The notes beneath the pieces are model-generated. The model was given only the letters and a program-made list of their open reading frames with translations. It was not told where the DNA came from and made no database searches. Position numbers and translations under genes: made by a program. From positions 1 to 59,391 of the forward strand of contig CAZAYP010000031.1 in assembly GCA_964489425.1 (NCBI GenBank): a stretch of DNA of 59,391 bases, written 5' to 3'. Every line of letters begins with the position of its first letter. Position 1 is the first letter of the stretch. This document shows, piece after piece, positions 1-7,526 of the stretch. This DNA comes from CAZAYP01 sp964489425 [NCBI: uncultured Verrucomicrobiota bacterium] (GTDB lineage Bacteria; Verrucomicrobiota; Kiritimatiellia; RZYC01).

Positions 1-81
1 GGGAACCAGATCGGCGTAACCCTCGATGTCGATCACCGCCACCTTCTGCCCCGGGATGCCTTGGACACTATCTGAATTCAT
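1..81 (-). CDS. 5' end of an unidentified gene overlapping the CNNM gene (partial)
   Basis: An ATG at position 81 opens a reading frame that stays open to the window edge (27 codons), beginning MNSDSVQGIPGQKVAVIDIE. It overlaps the last codons of the upstream CNNM/CBS gene by 14 bases, which is typical of translational coupling in an operon. The visible residues are too few to identify a family. The rest of the gene lies outside the window. Confidence 0.5.
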   Translation of the reverse strand, partial: MNSDSVQGIPGQKVAVIDIEGYADLVP

Positions 82-1036
82 CCATGTTCGCGCTGAGCAA
101 CTCCCCGGCAATATCCTCCAAGGTCACGATTCCTACGCACAGATTCCGACCGTCCACCACGGCCAGCAAATGCTCCTTGTTCTGCAGCATCGTGTGGAGC
201 CCGGTCATCAGCGTGGCACGGCTGTCAACCGTGCGCAGGGGTTTAGCCTGCGCCAGCAGCTGCGCGAACTCAACCGGAGTAACCGGAACCGCCTTCTTTG
301 TGACAATGTAAGCGAAGATATCCTTGGCATCCGAACTTTTGCTCACGGGATAGCGCGTGTGTCCGCTTTCCTTCATCAGCACGAGGAGCGATTCGGATGT
401 CGCGCCCTTGGCGAGGAATCGGATTCGTTGCGGGGGAATCATGGTGGTCGTGATCGCGGTATGGCTGAGGCGCACCGCATTGACGATGATGTTCTCCTGC
501 TCCAGGTTGATGGCCTTGCCAGATCTCGCGAGAGTCGCCAGCGTCACGAGATCGGCCGTCGTAATCTGTTCGGATTCCCCGTGAGCGGTAAGCCGTCGGA
601 ACATGGCTTCGCTCAATACGATGAACGGATAGAGCAAGCGGGTAGTGACCTCCAGGATGGGCCCAGCCCACGGTGCCAGCTGGTTGCGAAAGGTCACACC
701 GAGGACTTTGGGCAGTATTTCAGTTCCAAAGAGAATAATGACCGTGAACAGGACGGAAAATATCCAGATGTTGTGCTCGCCGTATATTTCTGCGAAGGCC
801 CCGCCCGCGATCGTAGCGCCGCCAGTATGAGCAACGGTGTTTAGAACGAGGATTGCGGTGATCGGGCGGGCGACGTTCTTCTTGAGGCGTCTCCATGACT
901 CCGCGGCCCAGGGACGCGTGGCCTGCAAGCGATTCAAGGTTAGCGGATTCAGACTCAACAGCAGGGCCTCGGCCAGCGAACACAGGAACGAGACTACAAT
1001 CGCGATGGTCGAGCTTATGATCAGGATGGATGTCAT
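68..1036 (-). CDS. CNNM/DUF21 membrane protein with CBS domains (HlyC/CorC-like)
   Basis: A 322-residue inner-membrane protein. The first 20 or so residues form a hydrophobic helix followed by a SLAEALLLS segment typical of the CNNM (DUF21) transmembrane domain; further hydrophobic segments lie at about residues 60-80, 85-110 and 125-145. From about residue 180 a CBS-domain pair follows (MIPPQRIRFL near 200, HTRYPV near 226, GIVTLEDIAGELL near the end), the usual nucleotide-sensing part of this family. The C-terminal CorC_HlyC transporter-associated domain found in longer homologues of about 430 residues is absent. Members are linked to divalent-cation (Mg, Co) transport, but the substrate here cannot be read from sequence. 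No clear Shine-Dalgarno precedes the ATG. The next gene starts inside its 3' end. Confidence 0.85.
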   Translation of the reverse strand: MTSILIISSTIAIVVSFLCSLAEALLLSLNPLTLNRLQATRPWAAESWRRLKKNVARPITAILVLNTVAHTGGATIAGGAFAEIYGEHNIWIFSVLFTVIILFGTEILPKVLGVTFRNQLAPWAGPILEVTTRLLYPFIVLSEAMFRRLTAHGESEQITTADLVTLATLARSGKAINLEQENIIVNAVRLSHTAITTTMIPPQRIRFLAKGATSESLLVLMKESGHTRYPVSKSSDAKDIFAYIVTKKAVPVTPVEFAQLLAQAKPLRTVDSRATLMTGLHTMLQNKEHLLAVVDGRNLCVGIVTLEDIAGELLSANMDEFR

Positions 1037-1124
1037 AATTCAGTGGTCTTATTGGTTAATCGGCTGAGACGTCGGCTTGAGCGCCCAGCAAAAGCCGATC
1101 GTCTCCAGCCGCTTGTTCGCAGAT

Positions 1125-1754
1125 TCATGGCTTTCTCTGTAGCGCTTCCAGCGCATTGCGCGAGGTGATGCATACGTTCAGGTTCTTCAGCAATCCATCA
1201 GACAGATCGTATATCCAGCCATGAATCGCGGTCTTTTGTCCGCGCTCCCATGCATCCTGGATGATGGTCGTGTTGCCAACATTGACGACTTGATCGATCA
1301 CATTTAATTCGCATAATCTGCGGATTCGTTCTGTTTCGCTTGAAATCGCCTCTAGCTCCGAACTGTTCCGCTGGTAGATGTCTCGTACGTGTCGCAACCA
1401 GTTGTCCACCAAACCATGAGGTTTGCTTTCCATCGCAGCCCTTATGCCGCCACATCCGTAGTGTCCACAGATTATCACGTGCTTTATCTTTAGAATGTCC
1501 ACTGCGTACTGAAGTACGGATAGACAATTCATGTCCGTATGAATCACCAGGTTTGCAATATTCCGATGGACAAACAATTCCCCCGGCGGTAGTCCAACGA
1601 TTTCATTTGCAGGTACCCGGCTATCAGAGCATCCAATCCACAGGTAATCGGGGGTTTGTTGCGCAGCCAGTGAGGGGAAGAACCCTGGGTTGGAGCTAGA
1701 AATCTGCAAGGCCCATTTCTTATTATTCTCAAGTAGCTTTTTCAGTGTTTTCAT
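1125..1754 (-). CDS. can: Beta-class carbonic anhydrase
   Basis: A cytoplasmic zinc enzyme that interconverts CO2 and bicarbonate. The ATG at 1754 is chosen over an upstream in-frame start at 1832 because it gives a 209-residue protein aligning from the first residues with E. coli Can (220 residues). The four expected zinc ligands or gate residues then fall at Cys42, Asp44, His98 and Cys101, the same numbers as in E. coli. CSDSR is at 42-46 and GHYGCGG at 97-103. The non-catalytic bicarbonate-site pattern also looks E. coli-like. It stands alone, transcribed in the same direction as the CNNM gene 88 bases downstream. Confidence 0.95.
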   Translation of the reverse strand: MKTLKKLLENNKKWALQISSSNPGFFPSLAAQQTPDYLWIGCSDSRVPANEIVGLPPGELFVHRNIANLVIHTDMNCLSVLQYAVDILKIKHVIICGHYGCGGIRAAMESKPHGLVDNWLRHVRDIYQRNSSELEAISSETERIRRLCELNVIDQVVNVGNTTIIQDAWERGQKTAIHGWIYDLSDGLLKNLNVCITSRNALEALQRKP

Positions 1755-2193
1755 GATTCTCTGGAACAATAGCGTTTTATCCAACGTGCCGCCCATCAAC
1801 GTTGTGTTGGGGCGCTGCGTCGTTGGCGGCATTCTGGATAAAATGCTGTTGAACGGAGCCGCGTCATCCCTTATGGATGGATTTTATAACAGGGCGCGGC
1901 CGATCCGGCAATTTGTTTGCGCGGCTGTTTTCAGCACACGGGGAGCTGACCAGGCGTTGAACCTTCGCAACGGCCGCCAGGGTGACAAGTCGCTGGCAGC
2001 CGAGGCCTGGAGTGTAGATCGGATTAGTTGGCATGGGGCGCCCCCCGGGCGTCGAAGGGGAGTGCCCGGCGGATCATCGGCACTGTCCGGCAGTGCGGAC
2101 GGAGCAAGCAGGACGCCGCCGGCGGTCGGCATTAAAACCAGATGGGCGTTGAATGTGAAATGAAATGTGAAGACGCGCCCCCCTTGGCGCACA
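1755..2193. other. Intergenic stretch without a convincing gene
   Basis: About 440 bases lie between can and the VapC-like gene. ORFs here (for example 1884-2192 on the minus strand) have compositionally odd translations, no recognisable motif and no good ribosome binding site. The part next to can should carry its promoter; a TATTGT element lies 11 bases upstream of the ATG but lacks a matching -35. A short palindromic stretch rich in GCCGG occurs near 2085-2100. Confidence 0.5.
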
Positions 2194-2616
2194 TCACCGG
2201 GCGCGACGCCCGCCGCGGGCAGAGCGTACGGTGGAGGCGATGGCTCGGGCTTTCTTGAAGTTCACATTTTCCAACGCTTGGAAGTGTTCATCCTGCGTCC
2301 AAAGGATGGCCCGCTGCGCATAGGCGGTCGACAGGATGAGGCTGTCGGCCATCGGCAGTCTGTGTTTGATGCTAATGAGCGCCGCGCGCAGGGCAATATC
2401 TTCGGTCAGGTCAACGACATGGCCTTGCTTCATCTGCCCTGCGAGTTGCAGTGCTCGTGCTTCATCTGCCACAACATGGGCTTTCTTGAAGACTTCGTAC
2501 AGGCAGATGGTCGGGACAAGCAGCTTGTCCGTGTTCTCTATGGCCGCAGCGAAGAAGTCGGCGTTTGGGCCCGCGAAGAAGTACTCAATCCAACCCGAGG
2601 AATCGACGAGGTTCAC
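2194..2616 (-). CDS. vapC: PIN-domain toxin, VapC-like ribonuclease
   Basis: A 140-residue PIN-domain protein, predicted to be the RNase toxin of a type II toxin-antitoxin pair. The acidic metal-binding residues typical of PIN nucleases are visible: Asp5 in LVDSSGW, Glu41 in CLYEVFK, Asp90 in LPMADSLI and Asp108 in WTQDEHF. The start is a GTG that overlaps the antitoxin stop codon as GTGA, so the toxin is translationally coupled to its antitoxin. The basic tail (RSARGGRRAR) is unusual. The RNA target cannot be inferred. Confidence 0.88.
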   Translation of the reverse strand: MNLVDSSGWIEYFFAGPNADFFAAAIENTDKLLVPTICLYEVFKKAHVVADEARALQLAGQMKQGHVVDLTEDIALRAALISIKHRLPMADSLILSTAYAQRAILWTQDEHFQALENVNFKKARAIASTVRSARGGRRAR

Positions 2617-2822
2617 ACGCGGTCTTCCTCGTCCCTTGTGAAGGTCGCATCGAGTCCCTTGAGAACCCCCCGCATCTTCCGCATGGGCCGGACAGGCACG
2701 AGTTCAATGCGGTCATCGAAACTGATGACTTGAAGCTGCTCCCCTGGTTGCAGTCGCATTCGTTCCCGGACCGAACGGGGAATCACCACCTGATACTTTG
2801 GCGACAAGGTGACCGTGCTCAT
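2613..2822 (-). CDS. vapB: AbrB/SpoVT-type antitoxin, VapB/MazE-like
   Basis: A 69-residue antitoxin with the swapped-hairpin AbrB fold: TVTLSPKYQVVIPRSVRE is the classic N-terminal DNA-binding motif, followed by MRLQPGEQLQV. The acidic C-terminal tail (TRDEEDRV) is probably the toxin-binding part. The ATG at 2822 is preferred over an upstream TTG at 2834 because GGAG sits 8 bases before it. It ends inside the GTGA junction with the toxin gene. It probably represses its own promoter (see 2844-2872). Confidence 0.88.
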   Translation of the reverse strand: MSTVTLSPKYQVVIPRSVRERMRLQPGEQLQVISFDDRIELVPVRPMRKMRGVLKGLDATFTRDEEDRV

Positions 2823-2843
2823 ATCGATCTCCAATCTGTCTTA

Positions 2844-2872
2844 CTAGTACACAATCGATCAGCGCCCGTCAA
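2844..2872 (-). promoter_or_regulatory. Promoter and probable operator of the vapBC pair
   Basis: On the minus strand TTGACG (2872-2867) and TACTAG (2849-2844) are separated by exactly 17 bases, upstream of the antitoxin ATG at 2822. The -10 lies within the perfect palindrome TACTAGTA (2842-2849), a plausible operator half for AbrB-type autorepression. Confidence 0.55.
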
Positions 2873-2898
2873 CATGATCTCCGACACCCAATGCGGAC

Positions 2899-4305
2899 TT
2901 ACCGACGCTGTTGCCGCGTGTAGCGCGAGATCACGCCCCAGCCCTGGCGCGCCAGGATGGTGAACTCGTCCCAGCTGCGGATGGCCAATGCTTGTTTCAT
3001 CATGTAGCCGGGCCGGAAATAGAAACGGCGGATGGCGGTTTTCATGTACTGGTTGATGTCCGCCTGGGTGAGCGCCTTGGTCCGCATGGCGATGCGCGTG
3101 CCGGACTGGTCCATGGCCAGCTCGCCCGGCGCGGCCAATCCCAGCTCCATGGCCGATTGCCGCAGTTGCGTGCCCTGGCGCGGCACCGCCACGTTGAACG
3201 AGGAAAAGTCCGGCTTGATTTCGTCGATGAAGGCGAACGTTTCGGCGATGGTTTCGTGCGTTTCGTCCGGCAGCCCGAGGATGAAGGTGGCCACGGTGCG
3301 GATGCGGTGGCGCCGGCACAGGGCAAAGGTCTTGCGGATCTGGTCCTTGGTGTAGTCCTTGCGGTTGGCCTTGAGCAGCGCCTCGTTGCCCGATTCCACG
3401 CCCAGGATCAGCGTGTGGCAGCCGGCCGCCTTCATCAGGTCCAGCTGCGGCTCGTCGAGCAGGTCCACGCGCGAAAACGCGTTCCAGCGAAACCCCATGG
3501 GCCGCAGGGCTTCGAGCAGGGCGCAGGTGCGCGCGGCGTTGACGCCGAAGGTCTGGTCAAGGAACATCAGGTCGCGCACCCCGAGCTGGCGCACGTGATC
3601 CAGCTCTGCCACCACGTTGTCCACGGCGCGCTGCCGGTACCCCAGGCCCGACATCACGCAGAAATGGCAGCGGAACGGGCAGCCGTAATCCGTGAGCACC
3701 ACGGCGAACTTGCGGCGCTTGACGAACGGGTAGCGGTAATCGTTGCCGAGAAACAGCTCGTGGCGCGGCACGGGCACGACAAACGGCTTGTTGGACGGCT
3801 TGGACGGCGCCGTGCGGTCGCGGACCGCGGGGCCGTCGCGCCAGATCATGTGGCCGAGGTCGGCGCGGTCGCCGGCCAGGTAGCGGGCCAAATCGTCGAC
3901 GGTGAAATCCAGCAGCAGCGCCTCGATGCGCGGCATCTCGGCCAGCAGCGCGGCGCCGGCCTCGAGGAACACATCCCCCATGCCGACCAGCCGGGTGTCC
4001 GGGCAGCGCGCGGCGAGCTGGTCGAGAAACGGCCGGTCCTCGGCCCAGGACGCGGCGCCGGCCAGGAACACGATCACCGCGGGCTGGCGCGCGGCGATCT
4101 CCGCCAGCACGTCCGCGGGCGGGCGATGCGCGGCCATGGCGTCCAGCACCCACAGGTCAAACCGGTCCGCGAGAAACCCGGATTGCTGGATCAGGTCCGT
4201 GGGTGGCAGCAGGTAGTCGGCCTGGGTGACCTTGCTGCAGTAATAGTCGCGCAAATAGGTCTGGCTGCCCGGCAGGTTGAGGAGGAGGAGCAGCGGCCTG
4301 GTCAC
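2899..4305 (-). CDS. B12-binding-domain radical SAM protein (third gene of envelope operon)
   Basis: A 468-residue enzyme with an N-terminal Rossmann-like B12-binding domain (about residues 1-150), then a radical SAM TIM barrel with the cluster motif CPFRCHFC near residues 207-214. The barrel continues through FLDQTFGVN and ILGVESGNEALL. The open frame extends upstream to 4665, but that part is a shadow of the GT9 gene. The true start is the GTG at 4305, which overlaps the GT9 stop as GTGA and has GGAGG 8 bases upstream. The C-terminal region RRFYFRPGYM...RSWDE resembles the tail of the other radical SAM protein of the operon. Such proteins perform methylation or C-C bond and ring chemistry on lipids, cofactors or peptides; the substrate is unknown here. 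Confidence 0.85.
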   Translation of the reverse strand: MTRPLLLLLNLPGSQTYLRDYYCSKVTQADYLLPPTDLIQQSGFLADRFDLWVLDAMAAHRPPADVLAEIAARQPAVIVFLAGAASWAEDRPFLDQLAARCPDTRLVGMGDVFLEAGAALLAEMPRIEALLLDFTVDDLARYLAGDRADLGHMIWRDGPAVRDRTAPSKPSNKPFVVPVPRHELFLGNDYRYPFVKRRKFAVVLTDYGCPFRCHFCVMSGLGYRQRAVDNVVAELDHVRQLGVRDLMFLDQTFGVNAARTCALLEALRPMGFRWNAFSRVDLLDEPQLDLMKAAGCHTLILGVESGNEALLKANRKDYTKDQIRKTFALCRRHRIRTVATFILGLPDETHETIAETFAFIDEIKPDFSSFNVAVPRQGTQLRQSAMELGLAAPGELAMDQSGTRIAMRTKALTQADINQYMKTAIRRFYFRPGYMMKQALAIRSWDEFTILARQGWGVISRYTRQQRR

Positions 4306-5501
4306 GGCACGGCCTCCGGCGGGGCCAGGAACTCGGCCACCTTGGGGTACACCATGGCCGGGGTGATGCGCTGCAGGCACAGGTTGCGGCCGCGGCACTG
4401 GGCCACCTTGGCGTTGTACACGCTGAGGCACGGGCTGCAGTGCAGGTCGGGCCGGTAAAACGAATAGTTGCGCGGGTTCAGCGGCCGGTACAGCATGGGC
4501 GTCTCCGGCCCGAACAGGGCGATGGTGGGCACCTGGTACAGGCTGGCGAGGTGCAGCGGACCGCTGTCGTTGGACACGAACAGCCGCGACCGGCGCAGCA
4601 CCGCGGCGAGCTCCGGCAGCGTGGTCTGGCCGGCCAGGTTCATGACCCGGTTGGCGGGCCCGCACGCCATGCCGATGATCTCGGCCACGTACTCGCGCTC
4701 GCTCCGGCCGCCGATCAGCGCGATCGGCAGGTCGGGGTAATCGGAGCGGATGCGGCGGATCAGCTCCACGAAGTAGTGGGCCGGCCAGCGCCGCTCAAAG
4801 GACAGGCCGCTGGCGTTGGGGTTCATCACAAGGTACGGCGGCTGCAGCCCGAGCCGCTGGAACAGGGCCGCCTCGTCCACGGGCGGAAACCGCGGCTGGC
4901 TCAGGGTGTACGTCTCCGCCGGCTGCTCGCCGTCATCGAACCCCATCGGGATCAGCATGGCCAGAAAGTTTTGGCTGATGTGCTTGTGGGTGTTGAAGGT
5001 GATGGTGTCGGTGAACAGGGTGCCGCGGTCGAACATGCGGAAATAGAAGCCCACCCGGCGCCGGCTGGCGGTGAGGAACGTGAGCATGGCCGTGAACTTG
5101 GTGAAAAACTCGAGATCAATGGTCACGTCCGGCCGGGCCTGCCACGCGGCCAGCACCACGCGCACGGTGTCGGCCACGAACTGCAGCAGGTGGCCGGAGC
5201 GGATGGGCAGCACGCGCTGCACCTCGGCCAGGCTCTCGGCGAACTGGCGGTTCTCGGCAAACGTCACCAGGGTGATGCTCGCGCCGGGGAACCGGCGGTG
5301 GATGGCCTGGAACAGGGGCGACGCCAGGATGATGCTGCCGAGGCCGAACAGCTTGATGATAAAAAAGTGCCGGGGCGGCGGCGCCGGCCGGCGGCGGCGC
5401 CAGAAGAACAGCAGCCGGTACAGCGCCGCGCCCAGCGACAGCAGCAGGCACAGGGGAATGCCCAGCCCGGAGTCTATGATACGCATCAGCCGGTTGGTCA
5501 T
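4302..5501 (-). CDS. Glycosyltransferase family 9 (heptosyltransferase-like)
   Basis: A 399-residue protein with a hydrophobic N-terminal segment (about residues 13-35) followed by basic residues, suggesting membrane attachment, and then two Rossmann halves. IIKLFGLGSIILASPLF is the GT9 N-terminal acceptor-side motif. LIGGRSEREY and FVSNDSGPLHLASLYQVPTIALFGPETP form the nucleotide-sugar binding signature of ADP-heptose:LPS heptosyltransferases. A cysteine-containing stretch (LHCSPCLSVYNAKVAQC) near residues 350-375 is common in this family. It lies between two B12 radical SAM genes, 15 bases after the first and overlapping the second by 4, so it probably glycosylates the lipid or glycan those enzymes modify. 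Distant heptose genes occur at 48.5-50 kb. Confidence 0.88.
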   Translation of the reverse strand: MTNRLMRIIDSGLGIPLCLLLSLGAALYRLLFFWRRRRPAPPPRHFFIIKLFGLGSIILASPLFQAIHRRFPGASITLVTFAENRQFAESLAEVQRVLPIRSGHLLQFVADTVRVVLAAWQARPDVTIDLEFFTKFTAMLTFLTASRRRVGFYFRMFDRGTLFTDTITFNTHKHISQNFLAMLIPMGFDDGEQPAETYTLSQPRFPPVDEAALFQRLGLQPPYLVMNPNASGLSFERRWPAHYFVELIRRIRSDYPDLPIALIGGRSEREYVAEIIGMACGPANRVMNLAGQTTLPELAAVLRRSRLFVSNDSGPLHLASLYQVPTIALFGPETPMLYRPLNPRNYSFYRPDLHCSPCLSVYNAKVAQCRGRNLCLQRITPAMVYPKVAEFLAPPEAVP

Positions 5502-5516
5502 GGCAGCCCCGGCCCC

Positions 5517-6941
5517 TTAGCGGTGTTTCTTGGTGACGAACTGCAGGAACCCGAGGAACGCCAAGAAAAACGCCTTTACGTGGTACCACGACCGCAGCTT
5601 GCCCAGGTAGGCCAGGACAATCCGCGGCCGGAAGTAGAACTTCTTGAATGCCAGGTTGGAGTAGTAGATCAGCTTTTCGCGGGTGATGGTGCTGGGCACG
5701 AACGTGGTGGTCCAGCCGCTCATCTTTTCCCAGGCGTCGTCAAACTCGCCGTACTCGCTGGCGTGCGCGTACAGCTGCGATCCGGGCAGCGGCGTGAGGT
5801 GGCTGATGTGGAACTCGGCCAGCGGCAGATCCAGCAGCAACTTGATCGTAGCCTGGATGTCGGCCTCGGTCTCGGTGGGGTTGCCGATCATGAAGAAGCC
5901 GCAGGGCGCGATGCCGGCCGCGGCCGTCAGCCGCACGGCCTGGTTGATTTTCTCTACGTTGGTGTGCTTGTTGAGCACCTGCAGCACGCGGTCGCTGCCG
6001 CTCTCGATGCCGTACCAGATCTGCCAGCAGCCGGCCTGTTTCATCAGCGCGAGGATTTCGGCGTTGACCATGTCCACGCGGCCGGCGCAGCTCCAGGTGA
6101 GGTCGATCTTCTCGTCGATCATCCGCTGGCACAGCTCGCGGAGCACCTTGCGGAACGCGGGCAGGTTGTCGTCGCGGAACTGGACCTCGCGGATGCCGTA
6201 GGTGTCCTTGAGGTGGCGCAGCATGCGCATGATGTAGTCGGCCGAGTGCGCCCGCAGGGTGCTGCCGAACACGCGCTTGTCGCAGAAGATGCACTGGCCG
6301 GGGCAGCCGCGCGAGGGCACCAGCAGGGCCGCCGGGAAACGCCGGAGGGTGTGCACCGGCGGGCAGTAGCACCGGGCCAGGTCCGGCAGCAGGTCCCAGG
6401 CCGGAAACGGCAGGCTGTCCAGGTTCTCGATGAACGGCCGCGGCGCGGTGCGGACCAGCTCGCCGTTGCGGCGGAGGATCAGGCCCGCGATGCCGGAGAG
6501 ATCCTCCTGGCCGGCGAGGAGCGCGCGCACCAGCTCCACGGCGGTCAACTCGCCCTCGCCGATGACGCCCAGGTCGAACTCGGGGAACCGCCGCAACGTT
6601 TCCTCGGGCACGGCGGTCAGGTGGGATCCGCCCAGCACAATCGGGATCTTCGGCGCCGCGGCCTTGAGCCCCTGGGCCACGGACCGGGCATTATAGATGC
6701 TGATGGACACCGCGGTCAGGCCGACGATCTTCGGGTTCAGGGCCAGCGTCTGGGCCACGGTGTCGGCCACGGACAGGCCCAGGGCCGGCGCGTCGATGAT
6801 GCGCACGTCCCACTTTTGTTCGCGCAACACCGCGGCAATCATGGCCAGGCCGGTGGGCGGCGTCTGGCCGCCGGCCTTGAACTTGATGCCGTATCGCTCC
6901 TGCTGCGAAAGCGGCGGATGGATTAACACCATGTCGCTCAT
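5517..6941 (-). CDS. B12-binding-domain radical SAM protein (first gene of envelope operon)
   Basis: A 474-residue protein. Residues 1-160 form a B12-binding-like domain (VLIHPPL, GLAMIAAVLRE, VVLGGSHLTAVPEE, VIGEGE), with no DxHxxG motif, as is usual in this radical SAM class. The [4Fe-4S] motif CPGQCIFC lies near residue 211, followed by FRDDNLPAF, WYGIESGSDRVL and GFFMIGNPTETEAD. The tail KKFYFRPRIV...RSWYH resembles that of the partner protein at 2899-4305. The ATG at 6941 is chosen over an in-frame TTG at 6947; it has no Shine-Dalgarno and lies about 2 bases after the predicted transcription start, so the mRNA may be leaderless. It is the first gene of the operon with the GT9 gene. Similar enzymes include HpnJ-type and BchE-type proteins, but no specific reaction can be assigned. 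Confidence 0.88.
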   Translation of the reverse strand: MSDMVLIHPPLSQQERYGIKFKAGGQTPPTGLAMIAAVLREQKWDVRIIDAPALGLSVADTVAQTLALNPKIVGLTAVSISIYNARSVAQGLKAAAPKIPIVLGGSHLTAVPEETLRRFPEFDLGVIGEGELTAVELVRALLAGQEDLSGIAGLILRRNGELVRTAPRPFIENLDSLPFPAWDLLPDLARCYCPPVHTLRRFPAALLVPSRGCPGQCIFCDKRVFGSTLRAHSADYIMRMLRHLKDTYGIREVQFRDDNLPAFRKVLRELCQRMIDEKIDLTWSCAGRVDMVNAEILALMKQAGCWQIWYGIESGSDRVLQVLNKHTNVEKINQAVRLTAAAGIAPCGFFMIGNPTETEADIQATIKLLLDLPLAEFHISHLTPLPGSQLYAHASEYGEFDDAWEKMSGWTTTFVPSTITREKLIYYSNLAFKKFYFRPRIVLAYLGKLRSWYHVKAFFLAFLGFLQFVTKKHR

Positions 6942-6949
6942 GGCCAACG

Positions 6950-6978
6950 GTTATACTAGGTTGCCGGGCGCAAGGCAA
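6950..6978 (-). promoter_or_regulatory. Promoter of the radical SAM-GT9 operon, probably giving a leaderless mRNA
   Basis: TTGCCT (6978-6973) and TATAAC (6955-6950) are spaced 17 bases apart on the minus strand. The expected start of transcription, about 7 bases after the -10, falls near 6943, almost at the ATG at 6941. No ribosome binding site is present. Confidence 0.55.
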
Positions 6979-7091
6979 CAGGCCATATCGGCCAGACCGC
7001 CGCGACGGTGGCGGTACCGGGAAATCGCCCCGGGGGGCAGGCGCAAGGCAACGGCTCCGCCAAAATAAGTGGATCCCTCCGCCGTTTTCGC

Positions 7092-7120
7092 TTGCGCTGG
7101 CACGATTTTTGCGGTTTCAT
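7092..7120 (+). promoter_or_regulatory. Possible promoter of rpmB
   Basis: TTGCGC (7092-7097) and TTTCAT (7115-7120) with a 17-base spacer lie upstream of rpmB. The match to consensus is moderate. Confidence 0.3.
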
Positions 7121-7152
7121 ATTCGCCCTTGGAATGAAAGAGGAGCAGTGAC

Positions 7153-7380
7153 ATGTCGAAGTTTTGTGATATTTGCGGCAAGGGACCCATGACGGGCAAC
7201 CGGATCATCCGCCGGGGCTTGGAAAAGCGCAAAGGCGGCATTGGCTTGCACACCACCGGCATTACCCGGCGGCGGTTCCTGCCCAATATCCAGAAGATCC
7301 GCGTCAAAATCGATGGCGCGATAAAAAGCAAGAAGGTCTGCACCTCCTGCCTGAAACGCGGCAAAGTCGTCAAGGCGTGA
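7153..7380 (+). CDS. rpmB: 50S ribosomal protein L28
   Basis: A 75-residue ribosomal protein of the large subunit. The sequence starts MSKFCDICGKGPMTGN, the usual L28 N-terminus, and carries HTTGITRRRFLPNIQ in the middle. CxxC pairs at residues 5/8 and 63/66 form the zinc ribbon of the C-plus type of L28. AGGAG stands 9 bases before the ATG. The gene is monocistronic or nearly so, divergent from the radical SAM operon. Confidence 0.97.
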   Translation: MSKFCDICGKGPMTGNRIIRRGLEKRKGGIGLHTTGITRRRFLPNIQKIRVKIDGAIKSKKVCTSCLKRGKVVKA

Positions 7381-7418
7381 CCCGGTCCGTTCGTTTTCAG
7401 GGCAGGCAGACACGGCGA

Positions 7419-7499
7419 CACAGCGCCGTGGCTACAACCCTGCAGAATCCAGGGCATGGTCCGGATGTAGCCGCGGCGCTGTGCTGCCGCGCAGGGTTG
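7419..7499. repeat. Interleaved inverted repeats after rpmB
   Basis: A 17-base arm at 7419-7435 pairs with 7467-7483 (one mismatch), and a 9-base arm at 7435-7443 pairs with 7491-7499. The two pairs interleave, which looks like oppositely oriented copies of one GC-rich unit rather than a simple terminator. It may serve as a rpmB transcript end but has no U-tract. Confidence 0.6.
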
Positions 7500-7526
7500 C
7501 GGATCAGCGCCGAGTTGGCCCTCCGC

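Noticed and set aside
1884-2192. A possible 102-residue protein between can and vapC
   Set aside because: No ribosome site, no motif, and an atypical composition; treated as non-coding.
2899-4665. A 588-residue version of the radical SAM protein starting at 4665
   Set aside because: The first 120 residues are a frame-shifted read of the GT9 gene; the GTG at 4305 with GGAGG is the start.
4440-6926. An 828-codon open frame on the plus strand opposite the GT9 and radical SAM genes
   Set aside because: Rich in Ala, Gly, Arg, Val, Gln and His with no motif; it is an antisense shadow of genes with clear domains.
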